Shown: one piece after another, positions 37,985 to 50,317 of the stretch
Numbering within the stretch: the first letter of the stretch is position 1
Layout: each line of letters starts with the position of its first letter
Origin: Talpa occidentalis
Lineage: Eukaryota > Chordata > Mammalia > Eulipotyphla > Talpidae
NCBI RefSeq assembly: GCF_014898055.3
Contig: NW_023601543.1
Span: forward strand, 15,895,314 to 15,959,313
Length of the DNA stretch: 64,000 nucleotides
Reading direction: 5' to 3'
Program-made: the position numbers and the translations under genes
Notes under the pieces: generated by a model
What the model was told of the DNA's origin: nothing
What the model saw: the letters and a program-made list of their open reading frames with translations, nothing else
Databases searched by the model: none

Positions 37985-39562
37985 CAATAAATTCTTGAAT
38001 ATGGATCTTGCTTCTTTTTTTTTTTTTGCAAGTGGATATTCATGTTTCCCAACACCCTTTATGAAAGAGGTTATCTCCTTTCCATTGGATAGTCATAGCT
38101 CTTTTATCACAAATTAATTGTCCATTGTGTGGGTTAGTCTCTGGGCTTTTTATTCTATTCCTTTGATCTGAGTTCCTGTTTTTGTTCTGGTACCATAGTA
38201 TTTTAATTACTGTTGCTGTGTAATGTAGTTTGAAGTCAGGAATATGGTACCTCTATTTTTCTTCTTTCTGCTCAAGATTGCTTTAGCGGTTCAGGGATAT
38301 ATGTGGTTCCACACAAATTTTATACTTCTTCATTCTATTTCCTTGAAATAAGACATCATTATTTTGATAAGGATTGCGATGAAGTTATAAATTGCTCTAT
38401 GTAATGAAGTTAACTCTTCGAATCTATGAGCACTGGATATCTTTCTTTTCTTTGTTTCTCATTTTATTTCCTTTAGCAGAGTTTTATAGCTTTCAATGTA
38501 TAGGTCCTTCACCTCTTTCATAAAGTTTACTTCCAGGCACTTCATTTTTTGACATAATTGTAGATGGGATTGTATTCCTTATTTTCCTTTCTTCTAATAC
38601 ATTTCTAACATATAGAAATGCAGCTGATTTTTGTATATCGATTTTGTGTCCTTCCACTTTACTGTATTCATTTATTAATTCAAGTAGGGATTTTTTGGTG
38701 GACTATTTCCATTTCTCTCTATATATTAACATGCCATCTGCAAACAGTGATAGTTTCATTTCTTCTCCAAGTTGGATTTTTTAAATGTATTTTTCGTGCT
38801 TAATTTCTTTGAGTAGGACTTTTAATACTGTGTTAAATAGTATGAATTTGTGATAGTGGACTTTCTTGTGTTTTTCCTGATGTTAGTGGGAATGCTTGCA
38901 GCTTTTCATCATTGAGAATGATGTTGGCTGTGGGCTTGTCAAATGTGACTTTTATAATGCTTAGATTAGTTTCCTTTATTTCCATATTTGACTGCTTTTA
39001 TCATAAATGAATGATGAATCTTGTGAAATGCTTTTTCAGCATCTGTCAAAATGATCATGTGTTTTTCATCTTCCATTTTGTTGATCTGGCGAATGGCATT
39101 GACTGATTTATGTGTGCTCAAATAACCTTGCAACCCTGATATGAAGGCTTCTTGATTGTAGTGCATGGTTTTCTTGCTTTATTGTTGTGTTCTGTTTTCT
39201 AGGATTTTGTTGAGGAGGTTTGCATCGATCTTCATCAGAGATTATGAACTACAATTTTTCTTTACTGTCTTTTTTTGGTTTTGGTGTTAGGGTAACATTG
39301 GCCTCACAGAATGTGTTAGGAAGTTTTCCTCCAACTTTTTTGAAGAGTTTGAGTAAGATAGGTATTTAGCTCTTCTTAGAAATTTTGGTAGAATTCTATG
39401 GATAAGACATGTGGTCCTAGTTTTTTTCTTAGGGATATTTTTCATTAATCTTTCAATTTTAGTACTTTTGATTCAGCAGTTTAAGATTTCTGTTTCATCC
39501 TGATTCAATCTTCATAGGTTATATGGGTCTATGAATTTTTCCATGTCTTCTAGGTTATTCAG
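37985..39562 (-). mobile_element. L1 ORF2 reverse-transcriptase region, antisense
   Basis: The plus strand shows the classic antisense L1 phrases CACCCTTTATGAAAGAGG, TGTGTGGGTTAGTCTCTGGG, AACAGTGATAGTTTCATTTC and GTGTTAGGAAGTTTTCCTCC. A minus-strand piece at 38,966-39,166 shows ILTDAEKAFHKIHHSFMIK, which corresponds to the reverse transcriptase segment around an aspartate-containing motif. Broken frames. Confidence 0.85.
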
Positions 39563-39569
39563 TTTGTTT

Positions 39570-40555
39570 TTTATACACAAATGACAAGCAAGAAGCAAAA
39601 GAAAATAATTTATAATTGATTCAAAAGAATCAAATACCTTGGAATCAACCTAACAGGAGTTAAAAGAATTATACTATGAGAAGTACAAACTTTACTAAAG
39701 GACTTAGATAATGATATAAGGCAATGGAAGAATATCCCATGATCATGAATGGGGATAATAAATATAATCAAAATGACTATCCTGCCAAAAATGACATATA
39801 AATTTAATGGAATCCCCATCAATATACCAGCAATATTTTTCAAATAAACTAAAGATAGTGAAATTTATATAGAACCACAAAAGACCTCAAATTGCAAAAG
39901 CAACCCTGAGAGAATAGGAGAGGAATAGAGCTATCACATTGCCTGATTTCAAACTTTACTATAAATCAACAGTGTTTAAAATACATACATACATATATAT
40001 ATATATGTATTTATATATGGCTTGACACAAAAATAGACACATGGATCAGTGGAACATAATCAAAAACACAAATAAAACCATGTGCATATCAGCACATAAT
40101 CGATGATAAAGCCGGTATGGCCATAAAATGCGGTAAAACAATCTCTTTAATAAATGTTGCTAGGAAAATTGCAATCACACATAAAAGGATGAATTTGAAT
40201 CACCCTATGATACTATATGCAAATGTAAGGCCTAAATGGACTAAAGACTTATATATAAGACCTGCAACAATAAAATGCAGAGAAGAAAACTTTAGTGATA
40301 AAATCCATGATATCATTTATAAAACTATTTTTGGTGACTTAACCTCTATGGCAAGGGAATTAAAAACAAAATAAACACTGGGAAAGAAAATAAAAGATGA
40401 TTATATAGATACCCTATTGAATAGGAGAACATATTTACACAACACTTAACTGATAAGGCCTTAATATACAAGATATATAAAAGCTCTTAGAATTCAATAA
40501 TTAAAAAAACAATAAATGTATAACAGAAGTGATCATTAAATAGAGGATATCCAAA
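39570..40555 (+). mobile_element. L1 ORF2 3' portion, sense
   Basis: Sense L1 ORF2 downstream of the reverse transcriptase: AATACCTTGGAATCAACCTA, CCACAAAAGACCTCAAATTG, AATAGACACATGGATCAGTGG, then AAAGCTCTTAGAATTCAATA. It lies head to head with the antisense L1 on its left; the ORF2 stretches covered by the two overlap, so they are probably separate insertions. Confidence 0.8.
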
Positions 40556-41633
40556 AGCCGCCCCCCCATAGTGTTTCTCTGGTTTATAGTTGCTTGTTGA
40601 TTTTGATTTTTACTTTATTATAATTAGTCTTTTCCCTGATCCCTTATGCAGAAATTTAGAAAGCCTTAGCTTCATTTTAACTAGCAGATGATTTCACATG
40701 ACACAGACACTTAACATATAATGAAATGTAGGTATTCTAAGGATAAATTGCCCCTTCTCTGTTATCATAATAAAGCATTCATTCTCAGTATCAATTTACG
40801 TTTGCAACTACTGTATTTTATTCTATGTCACATGAGAAAGTTGGACCAAAATATTTCTGTTAAATAAATTAGCCTTCAGGAATCCTAATGTAAACACAGG
40901 TAAAACAAGCTTTCCACATGTGTGCCTGTCCACTCCATGTGTTGAATTAACTGAATTATGGAAGAAGGCATTTTGTTTTCATGGGCTCTTTGACATTCTC
41001 TTTGAGCACAGAACATTGGAGTCTGTGCCTTCCTTTCATCTGTAGTTTATGTTATAGGTCACTTCCTTGAAAGGTTAGGACATCCCCAGATGCTGCTGGC
41101 TATTGAGTGATTGGGAACACAGCTACATTCAGAGAATGAATTAATCAGATGGTTTTGGCAATTAACCTCTTTTATTCATTTTGAGTATATTCAGCAATCA
41201 TTTAAGGAGTGATACTTCCACGCCAAGTAGCAGATAGCTCAAGTGAGTCAGGGAATCAAAATGAGAAAAAATTGAGAAATTTCAACTTAAGTGTTTCTCT
41301 TCTATATCATTTTCTTTGCAAAACAAAACAGTCAAATGGGCTCATCAGCGAACTAAGTATGCTTCCTCCAGACCTGACTCTAATTTAGTTTTCAAAGACC
41401 CAGTATCAAGTTCATGCATCTAAAACTCTTCCTATGTTCTTTTCTCCTGGATAAGTTTAACCTAAAGAATCTAATCACACTCTAAGAAATCTGTATCTAG
41501 AAAGGATAACTAAAAATATCAGGTGAGTTGGTGGTGGCAATTTTACAGGGACTACACCTGAGAGGAGAAAGTATACATTGTACAAAATGAACAGTGATGT
41601 GAAAGGAGTCCAGTTATTAAAATGACAATGCCA
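40556..41633. other. No gene seen; short L1 3' end near the right side
   Basis: Unique sequence to about 41,515, then about 100 bp of the recurring L1 3' end (GACTACACCTGAGAGGAGAAA at about 41,550, TTGTACAAAATGAACAGTGATG at about 41,578). A C7 run lies at about 40,561. Confidence 0.55.
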
Positions 41634-41910
41634 GGGCCTCCCCTGGTGGTGCAGGTGGTTGATTGTCATGCTGTGAAGCTGTCTGCAGCCTCTGCATCAC
41701 TGGTTTGATCCCAGCTGGCCTGGCGAGAGTCCCACATGGCACAGCAGACCTCCTGTCATGCCCGCTGCTTCCCTCAGCAGTGTATTTCATCAGTCTGCAT
41801 GTTCCGTTCCCCACTCTGTCTCTAGTGAGTCCTCTCACCCTCCTGCAAATCTGGCCTGTACCCCAGTTCTTGTATAAATAAATAAAAATAAATCTTAAAA
41901 AATATAAATA
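41634..41910 (+). repeat. SINE
   Basis: Starts GGGCCTCCCCTGGTGGTGCAGG and ends TATAAATAAATAAAAATAAATC. GACAATGCCA occurs just before the element and again at about 41,915-41,924, a target-site duplication. Confidence 0.92.
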
Positions 41911-42030
41911 AAACGACAATGCCAGAACTCTTTGGCTTAGTTATTTGCACGGATACCTTCAGGTTCTCAGTTGAGACCCCAGTGCAACTAGAAGATAGTA
42001 TGAGATAAAGACAGGGACTTAGGTCTTTTT

Positions 42031-42130
42031 NNNNNNNNNNNNNNNNNNNNNNNNNNNNNNNNNNNNNNNNNNNNNNNNNNNNNNNNNNNNNNNNNNNNNN
42101 NNNNNNNNNNNNNNNNNNNNNNNNNNNNNN
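42031..42130. other. Assembly gap of exactly 100 N
   Basis: A run of 100 N, the conventional placeholder for a gap of unknown length. Unique sequence is on the left and the middle of an antisense L1 ORF2 on the right, so the missing 3' half of that L1 probably lies here. Confidence 0.97.
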
Positions 42131-43561
42131 TTTGTTTTTGGGGAGGTTTTTGATTACCATTTCAATTTCGCTGCTTGTATATTGGTCTGTTAGGTGTTCT
42201 ATTTCTTCTTTATCTAGCTTTGGTGATTGTAGAGTTGTAGGAAATTGTCCATCTCCTCTAGATTGTTGAACTTGTTTCCATATAACTGTTCTTAGTAGTT
42301 ACTGATTATTCTTTTGATTTCTGCTGTGTCTGTTTGATTTCTCCTCTTCATTTATGATCCTGTTTTATTGCGCTTTCTCCCTTTATTCCTTTGTGAGCCT
42401 GGCTAGGGGTTTGTCTATTTTATTGATTTTTTTGAAGAACCAGCTCTTGGTTTCATTGATCTTTTGGATTGTTTTTTTTTAGTTTCAATTTCATTTATTT
42501 CTGCTTTGGTTTTATTATTTCTTTTCTTCTAATGGTTTGGGGTTTTGTTGTGTTCTTTTTCTAGATTTTGAGCTTTGAGATTAGGGTTGTTTTCTTTGAG
42601 TTCTTTCTTGTTTTTTGATGTGAGCCTCTATTGCTATATATTTTCCTCTTATTACTGCTTTGCTGCATACCAAAGATTTGGGAAATTGGTGTCCTCCTTG
42701 TCATTCAATTCAAAGAATTTTTTAATTTTCTTCTTTGGTTCTCCTTGTTAGTCCACTGGTCTTCCAGAAGTGTGGTTTCAACCTCCATGAGGTAGGAAGT
42801 CTTGCCTTCTTTTTATGGTTTTATTTCCAGTTTGAATGCCTTCATGGTCAGAAAAGATGGTTGGTATGTTTTCAATCTTGGTGTACCTGTTGATGTTTTT
42901 CTTGTGTCCCAGTATGTGATCGATCCTGGAGAATGATCCGTGTGTACTTGAGAAAAATGTGTACTCCATTTTTTTTGGGTTTAGTGTTCTATAGATGCCT
43001 GTTAAGCCCAAGCGCTCTAGATCCTTATTTAGAGCTTTAGTGTCTTTACTTACTTTTTGTCTCGTTGATCTATCCATTGTTGATAGTGGTGTGTTGAAGT
43101 CTCCCACTACGTATGTGTTTTCCTCTGATGTCTGTTTTCAAAGAGATGACAATAGTTATCTGATACATTTTGGTGCCCCTTCGTTTGGTGAATATATGTT
43201 AATGAGTGTTATTTCTTCTTGAAGTATTGTCCCCTTGATCATAATGCAGTGACCGTTGGGGTCTCTTTTTATCTTTTGAGATTGAAACTGTTTTATCTGA
43301 TATAAGTATAGCTGTTCCTGCTCTCTATTTTGGTCCATTTGCTTGTAGGATTGTTTCCCATCCTTTAACTTTGAGTCTATTTTTATCTTTGTAGCTAAAT
43401 GTGTTTCCTGGAGACAGCAAAAGTTGGGTTTTGTTTCTTAATCCAGCCTGTGACTCTGTGTCTTTTTATTGAAGAGTTTAGTCCATTGACATTTAGAGTT
43501 GATATTGATATGTTAGCATCTGTGTTTGCCATTGTGTTTGTCTTCCTTTGATTTTATTTAT

Positions 43562-44400
43562 TTATTCTTTTAATAACTTATTTTTGGCCTTCTTTTCGTT
43601 GTTATTCGTCCCTCTGAGGTTCTGGCTTAGGACTCCTTGTAGTATTTTTTGGAGTGGGGGTTTAGTTGTAATGAAATTCCAGAGTTTCTGTTTGTCTGGG
43701 AAGGTCCTTATTCTTTCTTCAAGAGGGAGGAGAGCTTTGCAGGATAGAGTATTCTTTCTTGGCATCTGTTTTCTTGGAGTCTGTTGACTATGTCCCTCCA
43801 CTCTCTCCTTGCCCATAGTGTTTCTTTGGAGTAGTCTGATGTGAGCCTGATTGGTTTTCCTTTGAATGTTAACTGTTTCTTCCCTCTTGTCAGCTTCATT
43901 ATTTTTTCCTAGTCCTGGATTCTTGGGAGCTTTACTATTATGTGTCTTGCTGTATTTTTCCTTTTGTCGTGGAAGTTTGGTGTTCTTCTTGCTTCTTGTA
44001 TATCAATTTTCAGCTCCTTCTTCACGTTTGGGAAGTTCTCTTCAATTATCTCCTTGAATATTTTCTCTGTTCCTACATCTCTCTCCTCTCCTTCTAGTAT
44101 TCCTATAACTCTTATATTTCCTTTCCTCATGGAGTCAGATAGTTTCCCGAAGTCTTCTTGGTCTTTTTCCTTCATACTTCTCTTTCCTTTTCTGTTTTGG
44201 TTCTTTTTATTTCTGTGTCTTCAAGAGTACTTATTCGTTCTCCCTTTTCATCTATTCTGCTTTCATTGCTTTTCCCAGAGTTCTTTAGTTCCTCCATTAA
44301 TTCTTTGATCTCCTGCATTTCTTTTACTTCCCTCTTTAGGGACTCAATTTCATTCTTCTGGTCATTGATTATTTTTCCTTATCATTGTTTTCCTTTATGA
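43562..44400 (-). pseudogene. L1 ORF1 (RNA-binding chaperone) remnant
   Basis: ORF1p is the L1 RNA-binding trimer. Pieces visible on the minus strand in order are GNIRVIGILEGEERDVG and EIIEENFPNVKKEL (RRM domain, 43,909-44,175), then KPIRLTSDYSKETLWARREW and ERILYPAKLS (C-terminal domain, 43,708-43,899), then RTFPDKQKLWNFITTKP (end, in another frame, 43,562-43,816). Frame changes between these pieces show at least two frameshifts. The N-terminal coiled coil at about 44,200-44,400 is degenerate. Confidence 0.85.
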
Positions 44401-44619
44401 CTTCTGTCAGTTTTTTAAATCATGGCAATTTTAAATTCTCTTTCTGGAAGGCTCAGAAGTTCTTCCAAGTTACTGTCGTTGCAATCTGGGGGGTGGTTTT
44501 CTTTTTGTGGTGTGCTTTTTTCCTGAGGATTTGCTAGGTACGTGTGGTTCTTCTACTCTCTACTCTCTGTTTTCTAATTTGCCGTATGCATTGGGACACT
44601 GTGTTTCTGGGACTGGCCG

Positions 44620-45270
44620 GCATCTTGGGTGAACTTCTCCGCTCCCCTCTGGCTCTTCCAGGAGCCATCTGTCAGATTCAAACAGTTTTTACTGAAGAAA
44701 GTTCCCTGTTCTAAAATGCCGATGTGGGGACATGCTCCCCTGTATGCCTGGTCCACTCTGGCGGTGGCTTCCCGCTCTCCCTCTGGGCTCGGACTGCAGG
44801 CCAGAAGGGACCTGGCATGGGCAAACTACCCAGCTCACCTCTGGCTCCTCAGGGAAACTTCTGCTGGTTTCAGGCAGTCTTTACTGGTGAAATGTCCCTG
44901 TTCTAAAATGGCGATGCAGGACGCACTTCCTGCGCACCCCGTCTGCCCTGGCAATGGGTTCCTGCTCCCCCTCTGGCCTTGGACTGCAGGCCAGAAAGGG
45001 CCTGGTGTGGGTGAACTTCCCAGCTCACCTCTCTCAAGCAGTCTTTACTGAAGAAAGGTCCCTATTCTAAAATGGTGATTCAGATACAGGCACACTCTTT
45101 CACGTGCCTGGTCTGCCCCAGCCATGGATGCCCGCTCTCCCTCTGGGCTGGGACTGCTGGTCAGAAGGGGCCTGGCATAGGCAAACTTCCCAGCTCACCA
45201 CTGGCTCTTCCAGGAGCCTTCTGCTGGTTTCAAGCAGTCTTTACTGAAGAAAGGTCCCTATTCTATGGGG
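44620..45270 (-). repeat. L1 5' UTR tandem repeats, about 175-195 bp unit
   Basis: About 3.3 direct copies. Each contains CAGCTCACCTCTGGCTC, then CAGTCTTTACTGAAGAAAGG, TCCCTGTTCTAAAATGGCGA, a variable GC-rich stretch, and GCAGGCCAGAAGGGACCTGG. Copies begin near 44,630, 44,828, 45,020 and 45,193. The first two retain several CpGs. Tandem 5' UTR monomers act as promoter units in some mammalian L1s, notably mouse; the same role here is only an inference. Confidence 0.75.
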
Positions 45271-46186
45271 TGTTGGTGATTTTTTTTCTGGTTGATTGGT
45301 CGTGCCAGAGATCTCTCCTAGTATCCTTGGGGAGCTGTTTTTTTCACCCTGTGGGACGGGGAACAGAGTGGGAGTGGGGAAAGCCTCAATGGTTTTGGGG
45401 TACTGTGTCTGCCTTGTGCCCCACCGTTGTGGGGAACCCACACCCCGAATTTCATGCCCCGGGTCTCCATTCCAAAGCCCTCAGGTCCAGGACATGGGCT
45501 GTAGCCCAGTTCAGTGTCCGCAGAAATGACTCCTTTTGCACCCCGCTCCCTTGTCCTGGTGCCTGGTTTCTGATTACTCAGTGAGGGACATTCACCTCAG
45601 TGAGGGCCCCCCACGCATCTCCCCACAAGCCTAGGTCGCAGGCTAGGGGACCTGGGCAGCTGTGATCTGCGTTTGCTTTTCAAGCACGCCACTCCCCCCC
45701 CCCACACACACACACAAGCTTACAGGCTGGCCTGGGGCTGTTTGTAGGTCTCTGGGAGTCTTTGTTTTTCTCTAATGGTGCCTGGAGTTGTTCGCTCACC
45801 TCCACAGTGGTGAATCCTGCAGGGTTCTCCACAGCTCCAGTTCACGGGGTGTGGTGGCTGAAATAATTCCTTTCCTCTCACAGTCCCGCTTGATGTGTAG
45901 TTTGTTCTTGCTGGTTGTTTTATTTTTTTTTTTGTTTTTTCCTCCTTTCTGTTGGTTGGAGAGTGCCGACTTTGTGGGTGGGGGAGGGTAGCAGGGTTCT
46001 GAGCTTTCCTCCCTTCTTGTCCTCTTTTATCGCAACTTTCTTCTTTGGGTAGTTTGCTGGAGTCACCCGTTTATCTTCCGTGTTCCAGTGCTCACTGGGA
46101 CCTGCCACTTTTCCTCCCTATTAACTTTCGTTTAATGGGAGATCTTACTCGCAGTGTTTCCTCGCTGCCATGTTGATCCGCCCTCC

Positions 46187-46378
46187 AATCAAAGATCAAG
46201 TGTTATATTCTAAAGTGCTTTTAGGTAAGTCTGCTTAATTCCAGAAAAAAAAAATGTTTTCTTCATTTTGCTAGATATTTATTAGGAAAATATAATAAGT
46301 TCACATTGAACCATTATAAGCTCTTTTATTTTGTATGCTATTTTTCCCTATCCACTAGGTGTTTGGTCTCTCTCTCTT

Positions 46379-46411
<33 letters not shown>

Positions 46412-48890
46412 TTCTTTGTAGCATTATTGAATTACTCTAAATGTGTAATTACAGTTTTATCTTAAAAAGCGAACAACTAATAATTTTCCGTGAAAGATGA
46501 TTTGTTCTTGTTAGTCCAGAAGCAAAAGTTGTTCTGACTGAGTCAAAGTCAAACCAACTTGTAATAGAAAATGGGCAACTCATTAAAACACATCACTTTA
46601 ATGATGAACTTCTATTTTAATGGATTTTAGAATTATATTTATACTTTATAACACCCAAAGCACCCAGCACAAAGCTAGATACCCAGCAGATATTCATTAA
46701 GTTCTTATTGATTTATTGTGGGGTAAATATGCATTAGACTGCTTATTGGGTTATTATAAGGAAGCTGGGAATAGATAAAAGCATTATGTAAGAGGTATAA
46801 GTGCAACTCAATAAAATGTATCATTATGGTAACAATACTCCTGGTAGAATATTACAGAAAAGAAAAGGTCATTCTTTATCTTCTCTCTATGTAATCTGAT
46901 GCCTTGATTTTTAAAAAATATTATACCATTGATAATTTAAAAGAACCATGTCTTGTAAGGCAGAATTTAAAGCTACCATCATAATGGCTTCATTAGTGAT
47001 ACTATCTGACCTCTTGTTTGAGTGGTTATAAGTTATTGTTACAATGCCTGTGTTGTGTTTGGAAGGGTTATTATATAATGCTTCACTGATGTTTTAATGG
47101 GAGCTTATGAAGCCACTTCAGGAAAAGTTACTTAAATTCATATGTAACCATGGTTCATTACTCATTGAAACATGTAATTTTTCAGTCATTCTGGAATTCC
47201 TAGTCTTCTAGAAAACAGGCTAATTGGAAGATTGATGTACTAGACTTCTTACAAGTAAATGTACATGATTTAAAAATTTACGTCAATATTCATATTTAAA
47301 AATAAACAAGGGGAATGTATGGGAGCTTAGGAAGAAACGCTGAGGTAATAAAATTAGGCTTATCAGACTAAAATTAAAAAAATAAATGCCATGCAACACT
47401 AAAATCTTAACCATGTAAAAGAGTAATATTTGTTTCATCACTTGCTCTTTATTGCTTACTTTTATGGAATGGTAACATTAAAAATGGTTTACTTTTGCAA
47501 CTAAGGTGGTTGTTTCAATTCTATCGAATTGTAATTCTAATCTAGGAGTCTTTAGGAATCTCTGGTTAATAGTGCTCATTACTTAATGACTGTCTATGAC
47601 TATTCTATAAATGCTAATTACATCATTAAATTGCACTTTCCTTTTTATATGTATAAACATTTTATACTTTAAATATTCTGATTTGTTGCCAAAGAGTCAA
47701 TCACTGTGCAATAGCGAAAATTACTTAAATGTAATCCTTATTATTGAGGTTTAATGTGGAATTTAAAAAATATTTATTCAACGAATATTTTAGAAGAACC
47801 ACATATGTTTTGACCCTGATATTGTAGCTTAATATTTAGAAATAAAAGTCACATTCTTCTCTTTAAGGAGTGTTCAGTTTACTGGGACAGAGAGATAGCA
47901 AAACAGTAAGAAATTTATGTAATAGCATAAAGGAAGGCTCCTTGAATGATGCCAAAATCCTCTCTTATAATACACTATTTCATTCATATATTCATTTAAC
48001 AAAGAATTATCGATCACATAAACTTTCCAGTAGCTTTCTAGATGATGGGACTACATAGTGAGAAAACAAAGTTTCTGTGGAGGTTATATTCAAGTAGAAT
48101 AGAAAGAGACAAAAACAAAGTAAAAAAGTAAATATATAGTATTTCAGATGGTGATAAGTGCAATGCAGAAAAAGAGTAATGAGGACAGAAAATGACAATT
48201 AAGGGATGTTTTCAGTATATGTTGGTTCACATAAATCTTTGATAACAGGGTGACATTTGAGCAGAGAGTTGAAGTAAGGGATACCTGTCAAGTTTCAAGG
48301 TTTTTCTTTTCTCCCCAGGCACAGTCCAAATCATCACTTCAAAACATCTCCTATAATTTTCAAGTTTACTTCCTAAATGGTTTACTGAAACCAGTACCCA
48401 GAAAGGAATTTCACAGTTCTGTCAGTGTTGTAATTATTTTCTAGGAGAATTTTTCTATATTGTCTACAACTACCTTTCCCACACAAAGTCACCATAACTT
48501 AACCATCAGTACAATTTTTCCATAATTATGGGGCTTTCTTTATTTTGGTAATTTTGTATATTCAAAAATGTAACATAATGGAGCTATATAATATATTGCA
48601 TAAAATATCACTGTATCTTTGCCTAGTTTCTAATTAGATTGTTGATTTTTATAACTTTTGTGTTGTTAAATTTTAGTGAGGGGGATAAACTTCACTTTAC
48701 GTAAAACAAATCATTTTGAAGTGTACATTGGGTTGATATACATTGCATTCACAATGGTGTTCCAATACTACTTCGATCTAGTTATGAAACATTTTCATCT
48801 CCTGAAATTAAACCCCATAGTCATTAAACAAACATACCCAATTCCCTTTTCCCTTTAATACCTAGAAACTACCAACTTTCTGTCTCTATG
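46187..48890. other. No gene seen; unique sequence
   Basis: A pyrimidine tract (TC)n lies at 46,366-46,415. The stretch about 47,790-48,290 (AGTGTTCAGTTTACTGGGAC, GGGTGACATTTGAGCAGAGA) resembles an old mammalian interspersed repeat that I cannot name. No exon-like feature. Confidence 0.5.
46366..46415. repeat. (TC)n microsatellite
   Basis: Polypyrimidine run of TC dinucleotides with short TTT interruptions, a possible triplex-forming tract. Confidence 0.93.
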
Positions 48891-49150
48891 GATTTACATA
48901 TTCTGAAAACTTCATATCAGTGGAATCATAAAATATCTGGGTTTTTTTTCTGTCATCTTTTACTTTCCACAAGATTTTAAAGTTCATCAATGTTATAGCA
49001 TGTTATGTACTTAAGGATGAAATTGTTGATTAACATATTTTTGATTTGATGAATCACCAAACTGTTTTCCACAGCAGCTTAACCATTTCATAGTCTCATT
49101 AATGATATACAAGGGTTCTAATTCCTCCACATCTTTAGCACACTTGCAGA
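48891..49150 (-). mobile_element. L1 3' fragment, antisense
   Basis: AACTTCATATCAGTGGAATC, AAAGTTCATCAATGTTATAGC, CCAAACTGTTTTCCACAGC and AATTCCTCCACATCTTTAGC are typical antisense L1 3'-region phrases in the right order. Confidence 0.7.
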
Positions 49151-49242
49151 CTTTAAACTATATGATAGAGCCATAATAATTAAAACAACATAGTGCTGGA
49201 ACAAAAACAGACACACAGACCAATGGGATGGAATTGAGAGTC

Positions 49243-49507
49243 AGGGCCTGCCCTGGTGGCGCAGGCAGTTGTGTGTCGTGCTGTGAAGCTGTCTGCAGCC
49301 TCTGCAGTGCCAGTTTGATCCGGCCCACTGGTGAGGGTCCCACATGGCACTGCAGACCTCTCCTGTCTCGCCTGCTGCTCCCCTCAGCAGTATATTTCGT
49401 CAGTCTGCCTGTTCAGTTCCCTGCTCTGTCTCTGGTGAATCCTCTCACCCTCCCACGCATCTGGCCTGTACCCCGGTTCTTGTATAAAATAAATAAATCT
49501 TAAAAAA
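49243..49507 (+). repeat. SINE in L1
   Basis: Starts AGGGCCTGCCCTGGTGGCGC and ends TATAAAATAAATAAATC. Flanks TTGAGAGTCA and ATGAGAATCCA are a mutated duplication. The head variant GCAGTTGTGTGTCGTGCTGTG is shared with the copy at 41,634. Confidence 0.9.
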
Positions 49508-49700
49508 ATGAGAATCCAGAAATAAAATCACATATATGTAGACAAATAATGTGTGACAAGGGTGCCAAGTGTATACACTGGAACAAAGAAAGCCTCCTCA
49601 ATAAATGGTGCTGAGAAATAGGACTGCCACATGCAGAAGAATGAAAGTAGACCATTTTCTCACACCATATATGAAAATCAACTCAAAAATAAAAGACTTG

Positions 49701-49963
49701 GGCCTCCCTGGTGGCACAGGAGGTTGAATGCAATGCTGTGAAGCTGTCCACAGCCTCTGCAGTGCCAGTTCGATCCCCACTGGCCTCGGAGCAAACCACA
49801 TGGCTAGCAGACCTCTCCTGTGTTGCCTTCTTCTCCCCTCAGCAGTGTATTTCATCAGTCTTTCTGTTCTGCTCCCCACTTGTCTCTGGTGAATCCTCTC
49901 ACTGTCCCGCACATCTGGCCTGTACCTCAGCTCTTGTATAAATAAAATAAATCTTTAAAAAAT
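49701..49963 (+). repeat. SINE in L1 with perfect target-site duplication
   Basis: AAATAAAAGACTTG is present at 49,687-49,700 and 49,964-49,977. Starts GGCCTCCCTGGTGGCACAGG and ends TATAAATAAAATAAATC. Confidence 0.94.
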
Positions 49964-50317
49964 AAATAAAAGACTTGATATAAAACCTGAAACATTAAAA
50001 TACATAGAGGAATACATAGGCAAAACATTCCATGACATGAACCTCAAAAACGTATTTGTGGACTCATCTCCAGATGCAAGGAAAATAATCTGGGACTATA
50101 TCAAACTAAAAAGCTCTGTGCAACAAAAGAGACACATAATTCTATGAAAAATTAAATCAAAATTCATGTTAGGATTTAAAATTATATTGTGTCAGGATAT
50201 GAAGTTTGGAAATTGATGTCTCTGTGATACGTAATTATCCTTTAGGTACATTTCTCTATTGCCTTAGATGATATAGTGTCTTATTTTTTTTTTAATTTTA
50301 GCCTTGCTATTTCTATT

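Larger units (their letters stand above)
42131..46186 (-). mobile_element. L1 with 5' end present, antisense, cut by assembly gap
   Basis: Runs from early ORF2 reverse transcriptase at the gap, through endonuclease and ORF1, to a GC-rich 5' UTR. The element's 5' end, reading GGAGGGCGGATCAACATGGC on the minus strand, is at about 46,186. Endonuclease pieces occur at 42,778-43,338 (MGDFNTPLSTMDRSTRQK; RIDHILGHKKNINRY). The ORF2 3' half, 3' UTR and tail are missing into the gap, so no target-site duplication can be checked. Frameshifts and stops make it inactive. It is much less diverged than the other L1 pieces here. Confidence 0.9.
49151..50160 (+). mobile_element. L1 ORF2 3' portion, sense, split by two SINEs
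   Basis: Sense L1: ACAACATAGTGCTGGAACAAA, then after the first SINE GCCTCCTCAATAAATGGTGC, then after the second CATTCCATGACATGAACCTC and AAACTAAAAAGCTCTGTGC. The L1 continues correctly across both SINE insertions. Confidence 0.8.

Noticed and set aside
37985..40555. Twin-priming (5' inverted) single L1 insertion
   Set aside because: The antisense and sense pieces seem to overlap by several hundred bp of ORF2, whereas twin priming gives nearly non-overlapping halves. Two insertions are more likely, although an alignment is needed.
41822..42160. ORF running through the N gap
   Set aside because: Artefact of translating N bases.
45072..45584. 170-codon plus-strand ORF in GC-rich sequence
   Set aside because: It lies in the antisense of the L1 5' UTR repeats; open because of GC composition and repeat duplication, with no domain.
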